A program made the translations under genes and the position numbers. A stretch of 9,357 bases of DNA from Fidelibacterota bacterium. Lineage in GTDB: Bacteria; Fidelibacterota; UBA2242. The notes beneath the pieces were generated by a model. That model did no database searches. It was given only the letters and a program-made list of their open reading frames with translations, and had not been told where the DNA came from. Each line of letters begins with the position of its first letter. The first letter of the stretch is position 1. The DNA is taken from the NCBI GenBank assembly GCA_030655795.1, contig JAUSPJ010000229.1, positions 1 to 9,357 of the forward strand. Reading direction: 5' to 3'. Below are positions 1 through 7,196 of the stretch, in pieces.

Positions 1-171
1 GTCAATTTTCAGTGCAAAGGATTCAGCAAGCCGGAAAATACCGTCTTTCAGAACGATTTCTTCGGGTACCGGCATTAAATTAAGCGTATTTTGCGGGTTG
101 CTATTTACGACACTCATTGATAATAATATACACACAATTATGAAAATTCCAGTATGCTTTTGCATCGACAT
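1..171 (-). CDS. Secreted protein, partial: probable N-terminus of a GH20-type beta-N-acetylhexosaminidase
   Basis: Only the first 57 codons lie in the window; the gene runs off the left edge. It starts MSMQKHTGIFIIVCILLSMS, a short basic N-terminus followed by a hydrophobic signal-peptide core. The mature start contains LMPVPEEIVLKDGIFRLAES, which resembles the opening of the GH20 N-terminal domain (pattern 'P-x-P-x-x-v-x-l-x-x-G-x-f'). GH20 enzymes remove terminal GlcNAc/GalNAc from glycans, and a signal peptide implies export. The catalytic domain is not visible, so the family call is tentative. Two in-frame ATGs are possible (171 and 165). A GGAAG motif is immediately upstream, slightly too close to 171 and well placed for 165. 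The start lies 10 nt after the stop of the C1B peptidase gene, so the two are likely co-transcribed. Confidence 0.55.
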   Translation of the reverse strand, partial: MSMQKHTGIFIIVCILLSMSVVNSNPQNTLNLMPVPEEIVLKDGIFRLAESFALKID

Positions 172-181
172 TCTTCCTTTC

Positions 182-1564
182 TTAAAACATTCGATCCCAG
201 GGCGGCAACAGGATTGGTTTTTGCTTCAGCGCCTCTAACGCTTCCGGCGATAAAAACTTTTTAAGAACAACCAACCGAAACATGTATTCGTCAAACCATT
301 CATCGGTCATGGTCAGGAAGCCGTTGTGTCCGGCATCTTCTCCCCAACTATTTTCCAGCAACCACTTTGTCACAGAACCGTTTGCCGAGGTATCAAGTCC
401 AACCAGAGTCATTCCATGGGTTGAACCGCTCTCATAACTAAATATACGTTACGCTTTAGTCATATCAAACGAAACGCCGTAAACCGCCTCGTAATCGAAA
501 AGGTTCATCGCCAGTACGCCCTTTTCCTTATCAAGTTGCTTGCCCACGTCGCAGGAAAAATACATCGGTTCATCGGCTAAAATCGAGAGTTTTGCGAATT
601 TTTTAATTTCGGCGACAGGCAGATTAATAAATGTCCAGTTGGGACTTTCGAAACAGTTGCGATTGTATTTGATTTCATAAAGTTGATAGTATTCTTTGCT
701 CGGATCGTCTATGAGCATGACATAATCGTCTAATGGCGCACCGATCACTTCTGTATAAAATTGTTGTGGGGTGTAATTTTTTCCAACTATGAGACTGTCA
801 TTTTTATCGATATACCGCCAGGTGAATTTGGTGGGCGGCGTTCCCAGAGAAATAACAAGAATGCGATAAATCTCGGCTAACATATCCGGTTTTTGCTTGC
901 GATTGAATTTCTCGCTTTTGCCTTCGGTCTGCCACTGTCGAATCTGCATCCCCTGGGCCCGTAATTTCCGGCGTGTCAGCCGGCTCATCATATGGGTGTT
1001 TTCACTGTTATAGGATTCCGGCATAGTTTCCTTGGGAACGACACCGTATTTGGTAACAAGACTCGGCATCATAGTCCAGACACCGCCGTCACCAATCGGA
1101 TTTTGAAACAGCCACTGGACTTCGCGGTCATCGATATCCTTGTCCTTGGTAGTAATGACGGACTCGAGAAAAAGATTGGCTTTTTCCAGTTGGTCCCAGA
1201 AAAACAGGTAGCTTTGGGAAAACTCAAACTCCTTCAGATTGTACTTCTCGACGACTTTTGGCCGTAAAACATTCAGCGCCGTAAAAAGCCAGCACCGCCC
1301 GGAAGATTTTTGATTGGTAATGGTTGACACAGGAATTTTATGGGCAAAATGATGATCGATGTCGTTCAGCGCTTCCCGATTTCGGGCTAATGCTTTAACA
1401 TCATTGTTGGATACGGCGTTTTGCATTGCCCGGGTGTAATTGTCCATTTCCACAGATGCCTGAATTTGATTCAGTAAATAGGGAGATATTTGTTCTTTCT
1501 GGGCTGACAATGTAATAAATCCCAGAACTATTAAACCTGTGCCGAATGTAGCAAGACGATTCAC
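182..1564 (-). pseudogene. Secreted C1B cysteine peptidase (bleomycin hydrolase/PepC-like), interrupted by one in-frame TAA
   Basis: This is a papain-superfamily C1B peptidase (aminopeptidase C/bleomycin hydrolase type), a Cys-His-Asn thiol protease. It starts at a GTG (1562-1564) with GAGAGG about 5 nt upstream. Residues 1-21 form a signal peptide, so it probably acts in the periplasm or outside the cell. The motif NQKSSGRCWLF supplies the oxyanion Gln85 and nucleophile Cys91. STHGMTLVG supplies His383, and LLENSWGED supplies Asn405. Total length of about 460 codons fits the family. A single TAA at 449-451 (codon 372) lies between Cys and His; the same frame continues without any shift (MTKA-stop-RIFSYESGSTHGM). 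Nothing else looks decayed. The stop is one base change from GAA or CAA, and relatives often have Glu/Gln in this KAxR stretch. Possible explanations are a recent nonsense mutation, a sequencing error or readthrough. The start is 9 nt after the stop of the upstream amidohydrolase gene. Confidence 0.85.
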
Positions 1565-1573
1565 AATTACCTC

Positions 1574-2893
1574 TCAGAGTTTTTCAAATTTTTCATGAAG
1601 CCGCCTGGCGGCCTTTTGACTTTCTTCAAGGATGATCTCTTCATCCAACGTGAGAAATGTATAATTGTTGTAGATAAACCGGCCCCTGGTCATCACCATC
1701 TTTGCCGGTGTGTGTTGCATTCCCCAAAGCAGGTGCTGGAGATAGTTATCGCCGGTTACGGGCGTTGCCGGAATATAGTCGAATACCACGACATCGGCAT
1801 TGGAATCCGTTTCAATAACCCCCGGTTTTCCGTTAAAATAACGCCCGGCAAATTCAACGTTTCCCTGCATTAATGTCCTAATATAATCTGATAATTTGGC
1901 AAAATCGACGTCTGGACTATTGTATCGGTTAAATTCAACATTGAGCGCCTGCAATACGCCGATACCTGCCCCGGATGTGCCAATGCCCTGCCTTATATCT
2001 GATTGCAACAACGCTGTTTGGTTATTTTGAAAGCCCGGAGTCTGTACAAATGTGGCGCCGCTTTCTTGAAGAGTTTTCAAGTCGTCGTTGCCCAATGGAA
2101 ACCCGCCGGAAACCAATGACTTTGAATTAATTAAACTGAATGAAGCCAGGCGTTTGAGATTATTTTCGGCTCCCAATTCAATGTGAAAACCGCTTGTATC
2201 GCCAGCGGCTTCAGCGATCAGAGTCAGCGCCCTGTCGGATAATTGTCCGGCGACCTGGATCCCAAACATGCCGCGAACCCCAGGGTCCAGACTGCTATTC
2301 CTGATAAAACTGCGGTTCTCTTCCAGTGAGCGGATAAATATATCGTCGCCGTTGCGTTCAGATATTTCGTAGCTGAGAACAGCCTGAATCCCGGATCGAG
2401 AGACAAGCGATTCGATATTTTCAAGGATTTTAGAGATAGCCAGCGGCGATGAGTGCAGGTCAAATACCGTGGTAATCCCGGTTTTGATGGAGTTGAGAAT
2501 ACCGACCAGGGTTGCCAGTTGAACCATATCATCATCGAGGCACAGATCGTATTTCCACCCGAAATTTTCCAATTGAGCAGAGCTTCCGTTATTTGGATTA
2601 TAAGAAGGCAGACCCAGTGCAAAACTTCTGGAAAAATGATGGTGCAGATTGATTAAGCCGGGGAAAATGACACACCCCAGAGTGTCATAAACTTCAATAT
2701 CGACGGTTTTGGGAATATGCGCAAAGACAGACTCTTCTGTTCCGGCGGCGACGACTTTGCCTTTTGAGATAAAAACCGCGCCGTCTTCGTAAATGTTTCC
2801 TTTGCCGTTGTAGAGGGGGCCACCGTAAATAACGATCGGCCGGGCTTCTGATTTTTCCGGTGATGTTGGCAATTCAGGGGGAATAGTATTCAT
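1574..2893 (-). CDS. SsnA-like amidohydrolase-superfamily protein, apparently catalytically degenerate
   Basis: The 439-residue product has the amidohydrolase layout. An N-terminal beta-sandwich segment is followed by VIFPGLINLHHHF (His84-86, first metal motif). The body matches SsnA-type proteins (for example GITTVFDLHSSP, VLSYEISERNGD, GMFG-x-x-x-x-x-x-LSD), and the C-terminus returns to the composite domain (GKPGVIETDSNADVVVFDY). Family members usually hydrolyse C-N bonds on ring compounds using one or two metals. Here the later ligands look substituted: Gln213 where SsnA has His (GLHAS), Glu239 at the expected H-x-H position (FHIEL), Ser262 for the usual His, and Ser307 for the Asp of GTDG. 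A pseudoenzyme or a strongly altered active site is therefore likely, although the frame is intact. No clear Shine-Dalgarno precedes the ATG. It is the first gene of the run with the C1B peptidase and the GH20-like protein. SsnA itself has been linked to selenium metabolism, but nothing here supports that role. Confidence 0.75.
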   Translation of the reverse strand: MNTIPPELPTSPEKSEARPIVIYGGPLYNGKGNIYEDGAVFISKGKVVAAGTEESVFAHIPKTVDIEVYDTLGCVIFPGLINLHHHFSRSFALGLPSYNPNNGSSAQLENFGWKYDLCLDDDMVQLATLVGILNSIKTGITTVFDLHSSPLAISKILENIESLVSRSGIQAVLSYEISERNGDDIFIRSLEENRSFIRNSSLDPGVRGMFGIQVAGQLSDRALTLIAEAAGDTSGFHIELGAENNLKRLASFSLINSKSLVSGGFPLGNDDLKTLQESGATFVQTPGFQNNQTALLQSDIRQGIGTSGAGIGVLQALNVEFNRYNSPDVDFAKLSDYIRTLMQGNVEFAGRYFNGKPGVIETDSNADVVVFDYIPATPVTGDNYLQHLLWGMQHTPAKMVMTRGRFIYNNYTFLTLDEEIILEESQKAARRLHEKFEKL

Positions 2894-3013
2894 TGGGCGC
2901 CTAATTTACTATGAAGTGTTGGAAATTGATAATGCTCGCCATACATGCGTGAATACCGTAATTATTGGAATTTAGAAATGAATAATGACAGTGTCTATTT
3001 CTGCTGAAGCTCC

Positions 3014-5179
3014 CTAAAAATTTACCCGGTCAATTTCGCGGTTTTGGTCGATGTCCGCATGAATCTTGCAGCGTTCGGTTGGCTCAGTGCCCTTGATAAA
3101 GATTTCGGTTTCAATCGGACAATATTCAGAGGGCAGCAATTTGGTTTCTTTGCAGATTTCAACGTTGATGATATTGGCCGGACGATCAAAGGATTTATTC
3201 TTCCAGTCTTTGGCTTTATGGGCGTCCCGCATGAACCGGGCCCAGATCGGCAGCGCGGCCTTAGCGCCGGTCTCCTTTGGACCGAGAGACACCGCGGGAT
3301 TGTCAACGCCAACATAAACACCGGCGACTATATAGGGGGTATATCCCACAAACCAGGCATCGCTGGCATCGTTTGTAGTACCGGTTTTTCCGCCGCTGGT
3401 GTGATTAAAACCGTATTTCCAGCTGGCGCTACCACCGGTTCCGGCCTTCATGTTGGTTTCCAGTAAATTGGTGACAAGGTAGGCAACGTCTTCGCTAAAT
3501 ACATATTCCTGCCGTGGCGTATAGCTGGCAATGGTGTTGCCGTAGCGGTCTTCGATTCGGGTGACAGCGATGGGCTCCACCCAGATTCCATGGTTGGCAA
3601 AAATGCTGTATGCCGATGTAATTTCCTGGGGAATAACAGCCGCGGTTCCAAGAGCGATAGCATCGACGGCCGGAATATAAGTGGTCAGGTGCATTCGCCG
3701 GGCGGTTTCCACAACGGATTTGGGCGAAATGAGTTCCTGGACGATTCGCGCAGAGACAAGGTTCAGGGAGCGCCGGACACCTTCTCTGAAAGTCGTCGGA
3801 CCTCCGGTTGAATAATCAAAGTTGTGAGGGCGCCAGATTTCGCCGCCTTCCAGGTAGACAACAATCGGCTGGTTGAGAAGTTGAGTGGTGATTGGAAAAC
3901 CGTTGTCAATAGCCGTGGCATAGACAATCGGTTTGAAAACCGAGCCGGGTTGCCGTTTGGCCTGGGTTGCCCGGTTGAATTCGGATTCGTCATAATTACG
4001 GCCACCGATCATGGCCAGAATTCGGCCGGTGGATGGTTCCAGAGCAATTAACGCTCCCTGGACAATGAGGGAATAACGGAGAGAAGGTTCCATCGGAATT
4101 TCACCGCGGACCATCGCCTGAACTTGTTCGACTGTCAGCGTGGAATCTTTACCAATAATGGCTTCAATATATTTTGGATCGGACAGAAGCCGGGTGTTCA
4201 GAATGTCCTGTTGAATTTTTAAATGTCGCTGAAACGACGAGTCGGCAGCTTCCTGTATTTTGGTATCCAGGGTCGTATAAATAGAGAGTCCGTCCCGGTA
4301 GATATCGATGCCCAATTTTTCATCTTCCCGCTGCAGCCAACGCCGAACCTGTTCAACGAAGTACGGAGCAATTGTTGGCACTGGATCGGGGCGCTGAACC
4401 TGGATCGGGGCATTCCGGTACAAGGCATATTCTTCCCGGGTCAGGTAATCCTGCTCCATCATGCGGTATAAAACCAGGTTTCGCCGCTGAAAGGCGCTGA
4501 CCGGATTGTCAAGCGGAGAATAGCGCCTTGAATTTTGAATGATGCCGGCCAATAACGCACACTCATCCACCGAAAGATCTTCAGAAGATTTATCAAAATA
4601 GCGCTTTGATGCAGCCTGGATACCGTATGCACCGTGTCCCATCCAGCTGTGGTTGATATACATTTCGGCGATTTCTGTTTTACTGTACATTTTTTCGATT
4701 TGTAATGCCGTCAACAATTCTTTGATCTTTCTGGAAATCGTCTTATCAAAACCGATCGAATCATATAGAATCCGTGCTAATTGCTGAGTGAGAGTACTGG
4801 CGCCCTGTTTTTTACTGAGGGTTAAAATGTCCAACACAATTGCCCGTGAAAAGTCCCGCAGACTGAGGCCCCAATGTTTTTCGAACCGGGAATCCTCAAT
4901 CGCAATCACCGCATCGACCATTGCCTGTGGGATTTTATCAACGGTTATATATATTCTATGTTGAGTATATAATTCATGTAGAACCTCACCATCTGCTGAA
5001 AAAACACGTGTTACCAATTCGGGATCAATATTCTGAAGCTGCTCAATAGAGGGCAAATCCCGGGAAAAATAGGACAACAGCCCAAGGGCGGCAAAAGAGC
5101 CGACGACATAGATTACTAATGTATACAGGATGGCTGCTTTCCAGCTGAGAATCTTCTTGTGTCGGTCTGCTCGTCCCAT
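3014..5179 (-). CDS. Penicillin-binding protein 1A (class A: glycosyltransferase 51 + transpeptidase)
   Basis: This bifunctional peptidoglycan synthase polymerises lipid II and cross-links stem peptides at the outer face of the inner membrane. The 721-residue product has a cytoplasmic basic N-terminus and one membrane anchor (about residues 14-38). A GT51 domain (about 58-240) carries IEDSRFEKHWG (catalytic Glu95), QGASTLTQQLAR and RKIKELLTALQIE. A penicillin-binding transpeptidase domain (about 375-655) carries GSVFK (Ser413, Lys416), SLN (471-473) and KTGTT (598-600). All catalytic motifs are intact. The C-terminal tail after the transpeptidase has two Cys in IN-VEICKETKLLPSEYCP and ends hydrophilic. 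The ATG at 5179 has no recognisable Shine-Dalgarno. It lies 88 nt downstream of the PNP stop codon, with a possible promoter between. Members are called mrcA, ponA or pbpF in different groups, so no symbol is assigned. Confidence 0.95.
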   Translation of the reverse strand: MGRADRHKKILSWKAAILYTLVIYVVGSFAALGLLSYFSRDLPSIEQLQNIDPELVTRVFSADGEVLHELYTQHRIYITVDKIPQAMVDAVIAIEDSRFEKHWGLSLRDFSRAIVLDILTLSKKQGASTLTQQLARILYDSIGFDKTISRKIKELLTALQIEKMYSKTEIAEMYINHSWMGHGAYGIQAASKRYFDKSSEDLSVDECALLAGIIQNSRRYSPLDNPVSAFQRRNLVLYRMMEQDYLTREEYALYRNAPIQVQRPDPVPTIAPYFVEQVRRWLQREDEKLGIDIYRDGLSIYTTLDTKIQEAADSSFQRHLKIQQDILNTRLLSDPKYIEAIIGKDSTLTVEQVQAMVRGEIPMEPSLRYSLIVQGALIALEPSTGRILAMIGGRNYDESEFNRATQAKRQPGSVFKPIVYATAIDNGFPITTQLLNQPIVVYLEGGEIWRPHNFDYSTGGPTTFREGVRRSLNLVSARIVQELISPKSVVETARRMHLTTYIPAVDAIALGTAAVIPQEITSAYSIFANHGIWVEPIAVTRIEDRYGNTIASYTPRQEYVFSEDVAYLVTNLLETNMKAGTGGSASWKYGFNHTSGGKTGTTNDASDAWFVGYTPYIVAGVYVGVDNPAVSLGPKETGAKAALPIWARFMRDAHKAKDWKNKSFDRPANIINVEICKETKLLPSEYCPIETEIFIKGTEPTERCKIHADIDQNREIDRVNF

Positions 5180-5247
5180 AGCGATGCGAAAATTACGGTT
5201 TTTCTGCTTTTTTTACAATGGTTATGATGAGTTGAAATCGTATTGTT

Positions 5248-5276
5248 ATTATATGGAAAATTCCGGTTTATGTTTC
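5248..5276 (-). promoter_or_regulatory. Possible sigma70-type promoter for the PBP1A gene
   Basis: On the minus strand a perfect TATAAT (5253-5248) is preceded, after a 17-nt spacer, by GAAACA (5276-5271), a partial match to TTGACA lying in the last codons of the PNP gene. This would give a leader of roughly 60 nt before the PBP1A ATG. The -10 match is strong and the -35 weak. The DNA is AT-rich, so chance matches are possible. Confidence 0.35.
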
Positions 5277-6083
5277 AGAATTGACAATCGCAACAATCAA
5301 ATTGCTCATGTAATTGGAATATGGTTTTTTAATCTCATCAGCCACAGCCTGAACCTCTGCGTGAGTCAGGGGTGTGGCACTGATTCCGGCGGCCAGATTG
5401 GTTACGAGACTGATGCCGAGGATATTTAGACCGAGATGAGCGCCCATGATAAGTTCCGGGACCGTGGACATCCCGACCACATCAGCGCCGAGCTCGTGAA
5501 TGATCCTGACTTCCGCATGAGTTTCGTAACTGGGCCCGGTGGTCCAGCAATAAGTCCCTTCGTGAAGTTTCAGACCGGCCTTCTGAGCCGTCTGTTTTGC
5601 TATTTGTGAGAGATGTTCACAAAAGAATGTCTCAGGAAGCTGGTCGTTTGGAAGAATATCTATCTGAGTAAAATTGATAAAATTATTCAGCAGGACCAGA
5701 TCGCCCGGTTTTAATGCAGGATTCATACCGCCGGCGGCATTCGTCAGGATGAGATTTTTTATACCGAGCCGTTCAAGCAATTGCACATAAAAAGTAATTT
5801 CTGCGGAGGATTTTCCCTCATAAAAATGCGAACGTCCCTGAATGGCTAACAGGCTGGTGGTATTAATTTTACCGAAAATCATTTTTCCTGCATGTCCCAC
5901 AACGGTCGGTCGGGGAAAGTGAGGAATGTCCTGGTTATTCAGTACGACTGACGGCTCGAGTGTATCGGCAAAATATCCCAACCCGGAACCCAGTACAACG
6001 GCGGTACTGGGAATCTCTGAAAGATATGACCGGATATATTTTTCAGCTTCTTTTAAATGGGCTTCTTTTGCAAAGGGATTCAT
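5268..6083 (-). CDS. Purine nucleoside phosphorylase, trimeric (PNP family 2)
   Basis: This cytoplasmic purine-salvage enzyme performs phosphorolysis of inosine/guanosine-type nucleosides to base plus ribose-1-phosphate. From the ATG at 6083 it has 271 residues, the usual size for the trimeric, 6-oxopurine-specific class. Visible motifs are VLGSGLG (phosphate-binding Ser33), VGHAGK (His64), GRSHFYEG (Arg84, His86), TNAAGGMNP, GPSYET, GMSTVPE (base-binding Glu210) and TNLAAGIS (Asn229). The usual GPSYETPAE reads GPSYETHAE, a minor change. The frame stays open to a TTG at 6104, but the extra seven residues are unlike the family. GGTGG close to 6083 is only a weak Shine-Dalgarno. The gene ends in TAA. 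The decayed transposase ends 78 nt upstream in the same orientation, so the gene's original promoter region may have been altered. Confidence 0.93.
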   Translation of the reverse strand: MNPFAKEAHLKEAEKYIRSYLSEIPSTAVVLGSGLGYFADTLEPSVVLNNQDIPHFPRPTVVGHAGKMIFGKINTTSLLAIQGRSHFYEGKSSAEITFYVQLLERLGIKNLILTNAAGGMNPALKPGDLVLLNNFINFTQIDILPNDQLPETFFCEHLSQIAKQTAQKAGLKLHEGTYCWTTGPSYETHAEVRIIHELGADVVGMSTVPELIMGAHLGLNILGISLVTNLAAGISATPLTHAEVQAVADEIKKPYSNYMSNLIVAIVNSET

Positions 6084-6258
6084 AACCACCATCAATATAA
6101 TCAAAATTACACAACCGGCAAGTTATTCAGAATCATTGGAAGCAAGTAAAAGTTTGTGGGCTCACCTGTAGTTTTCATATTTTTTTGATGTTTCACTCCA
6201 CAACTGATTCAGTTTTTTACTTCTCAGTGCCAACAAATTGTTGATACCCTCATGACTC

Positions 6259-6278
6259 CCCGCCTGTTGGCGGACAGG
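6259..6278. repeat. 20-bp palindromic micro-insertion in the transposase (GMSW codon)
   Basis: Plus-strand CCCGCCTGTTGGCGGACAGG. It can fold as CCGCC-TGTT-GGCGG, or as GCCTGT-TGGCGG-ACAGGC using one flanking base. On the coding strand, removing exactly these 20 bases rejoins AGCTG with GAGTCATG. This restores GMSWSHEGINNLLALRS, which is what the family is expected to have there. The insertion shifts the frame by +2, so the open frame otherwise ends at 6224. It looks like a copy of a dispersed short palindrome and not part of the transposase. Confidence 0.8.
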
Positions 6279-6529
6279 CAGCTCATGCCTTGTTTTTTGC
6301 ATCGTCTACCGATATGAATGCCAATATTCTTCTCAATGCCTCCCGATCCATTACGATTATCACTGGAATAATTAATACTGTCTTGATTCTGAGACAGATA
6401 GTTCAGTAAATCGGTCTCTTCCTTGATCGTCAGATTCTTTGATTGCAGCATCCCATGGATTGTCTCAATTAATCTTTCAGATGATTGATTATAAATAGTC
6501 TGGGTTATAATATCCATTTCGTCATCATT

Positions 6530-6545
6530 CTCCGATTTATCGGGG
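6530..6545. repeat. 16-bp palindrome (CYCYGAY-NN-RTCGGGG family), within the transposase
   Basis: Plus-strand CTCCGATTTATCGGGG: a 7-bp stem with one T-G pair and a TT centre. It has the same design as 6623-6638 and 7291-7306. It encodes SPDKSE in segment 3 without changing frame, in a stretch between LDLYYLKKA and the helical region that is not obviously conserved. It could be an in-frame insertion, or native sequence that happens to match. Confidence 0.55.
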
Positions 6546-6622
6546 CTGCAGGCTTTCTTCAGGTAATACAAATCCAGGCGTTTCTCGGCCTGAGGAAAGA
6601 CATATTCGGCGCTTGTTCGCAA

Positions 6623-6638
6623 CCCTGATGAATCGGGG
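6623..6638. repeat. 16-bp palindrome at a transposase frameshift (after SDGA)
   Basis: Plus-strand CCCTGATGAATCGGGG: a 7-bp stem with one T-G pair and a GA centre. It lies exactly where segment 2 (FLSDGAP) must change to segment 3 (LRTSAEYVFPQAEK). Relatives usually have about ten residues, including a Trp, between DGA and FP. Here about eight remain if the palindrome is removed, so it probably replaced a few bases (net +8 nt fits the frame change) and was not simply inserted. Confidence 0.65.
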
Positions 6639-6996
6639 CGCCATCACTTAAAAATATCTTCTTTCCGCTATTCGGCAGGCCGCGTTTTCGACAAAAGGCA
6701 TAAAACCGTTCACTAAATACAGCACTGCTATCAGCAGACGAATAGACCGCCTTGTCCATTAACCGATAACGGGTTTTCCCGATCTGCCGAATATCACGGT
6801 ACATGATCCCACTCTTGACTTCAAACCGTTCCTCGCCTGGTTCGCGACTACCCACCATCGTACCATCCAACTCAACATAGACCGGCAGTCGCGGCTTATG
6901 GTTATATTGCCAGTCCTTAGGATATGAATCCCGGGCCTCTTCAAATATCCGATTACGTTCCGCTTCATGAATAACACGCTCTTCCAGTCCTTTCCG

Positions 6997-7012
6997 TCCG
7001 GCGGCTGCCGGA
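6997..7012. repeat. 16-bp palindrome at a transposase frameshift (after GKGLWH)
   Basis: Plus-strand TCCGGCGGCTGCCGGA: a perfect 6-bp stem around GGCT. Removing exactly these 16 bases rejoins the two reading frames as ISGKGLWH-RKGLEERVIHEA with no stop. The required frame change is 1 mod 3, and 16 is 1 mod 3. The sequence differs from the CYCYGAY type, so it is probably a different short palindrome with similar behaviour. Confidence 0.65.
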
Positions 7013-7196
7013 ATGCCAGAGCCCTTTGCCACTGATCTTTACACCCAAAATCTCTTGCACTAAACGGCTGCTGCGGGCATAGGGTATTTCCGTACTTAAA
7101 TCAACCCAAAAACACCATACAAGGTAGTCTTTTAATAATTTTAAACCTCCCTTTGATTTTAGATTAATCGTTTTAAAATAAATCATTATTTATATA

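Larger units (their letters stand above)
6162..7186 (-). pseudogene. Decayed DDE transposase, ISKra4/ISLre2-like, truncated and frameshifted
   Basis: Four consecutive frame segments make one transposase. Segment 1 (7186 to about 7012) holds VDLSTEIPYARSSRLVQEIL. Segment 2 (about 6996-6639) holds YVELDGTMVGSRE (first Asp) and FLSDGAP (second Asp). Segment 3 (about 6622-6279) holds FPQAEKRLDLYYLKKA, LLNYLSQN and GSGGIEKN (Glu). Segment 4 (about 6258-6162) begins inside the Trp codon of GMSW, continues SHEGINNLLALRSKKLNQLW and ends KKYENYR at a TGA (6162-6164). Motif order DG...DGA...GSG-IE...RRxKKQGMSW fits the ISKra4 or ISLre2/UPF0236 groups. All three frame changes coincide with short GC-rich palindromes (6997-7012, 6623-6638, 6259-6278). 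A TAA one codon upstream of the ATG and the length of about 330 residues show that the N-terminus is missing. No terminal inverted repeats were recognised. It is not expected to be active. Confidence 0.85.

Noticed and set aside
449..451. Recoded stop (selenocysteine or pyrrolysine) in the C1B peptidase
   Set aside because: The codon is TAA, not TGA or TAG, and the homologous position is usually Glu/Gln. Nonsense mutation, error or ordinary readthrough is simpler.
2224..2622. Alternative minus-strand frame inside the amidohydrolase
   Set aside because: It overlaps completely a gene with clear family motifs and has no ribosome-binding site or domain.
3044..3466. Long plus-strand open frame opposite the PBP1A C-terminus
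   Set aside because: It is antisense to a well-supported transpeptidase domain and its translation shows no recognisable domain, so it is a shadow frame.
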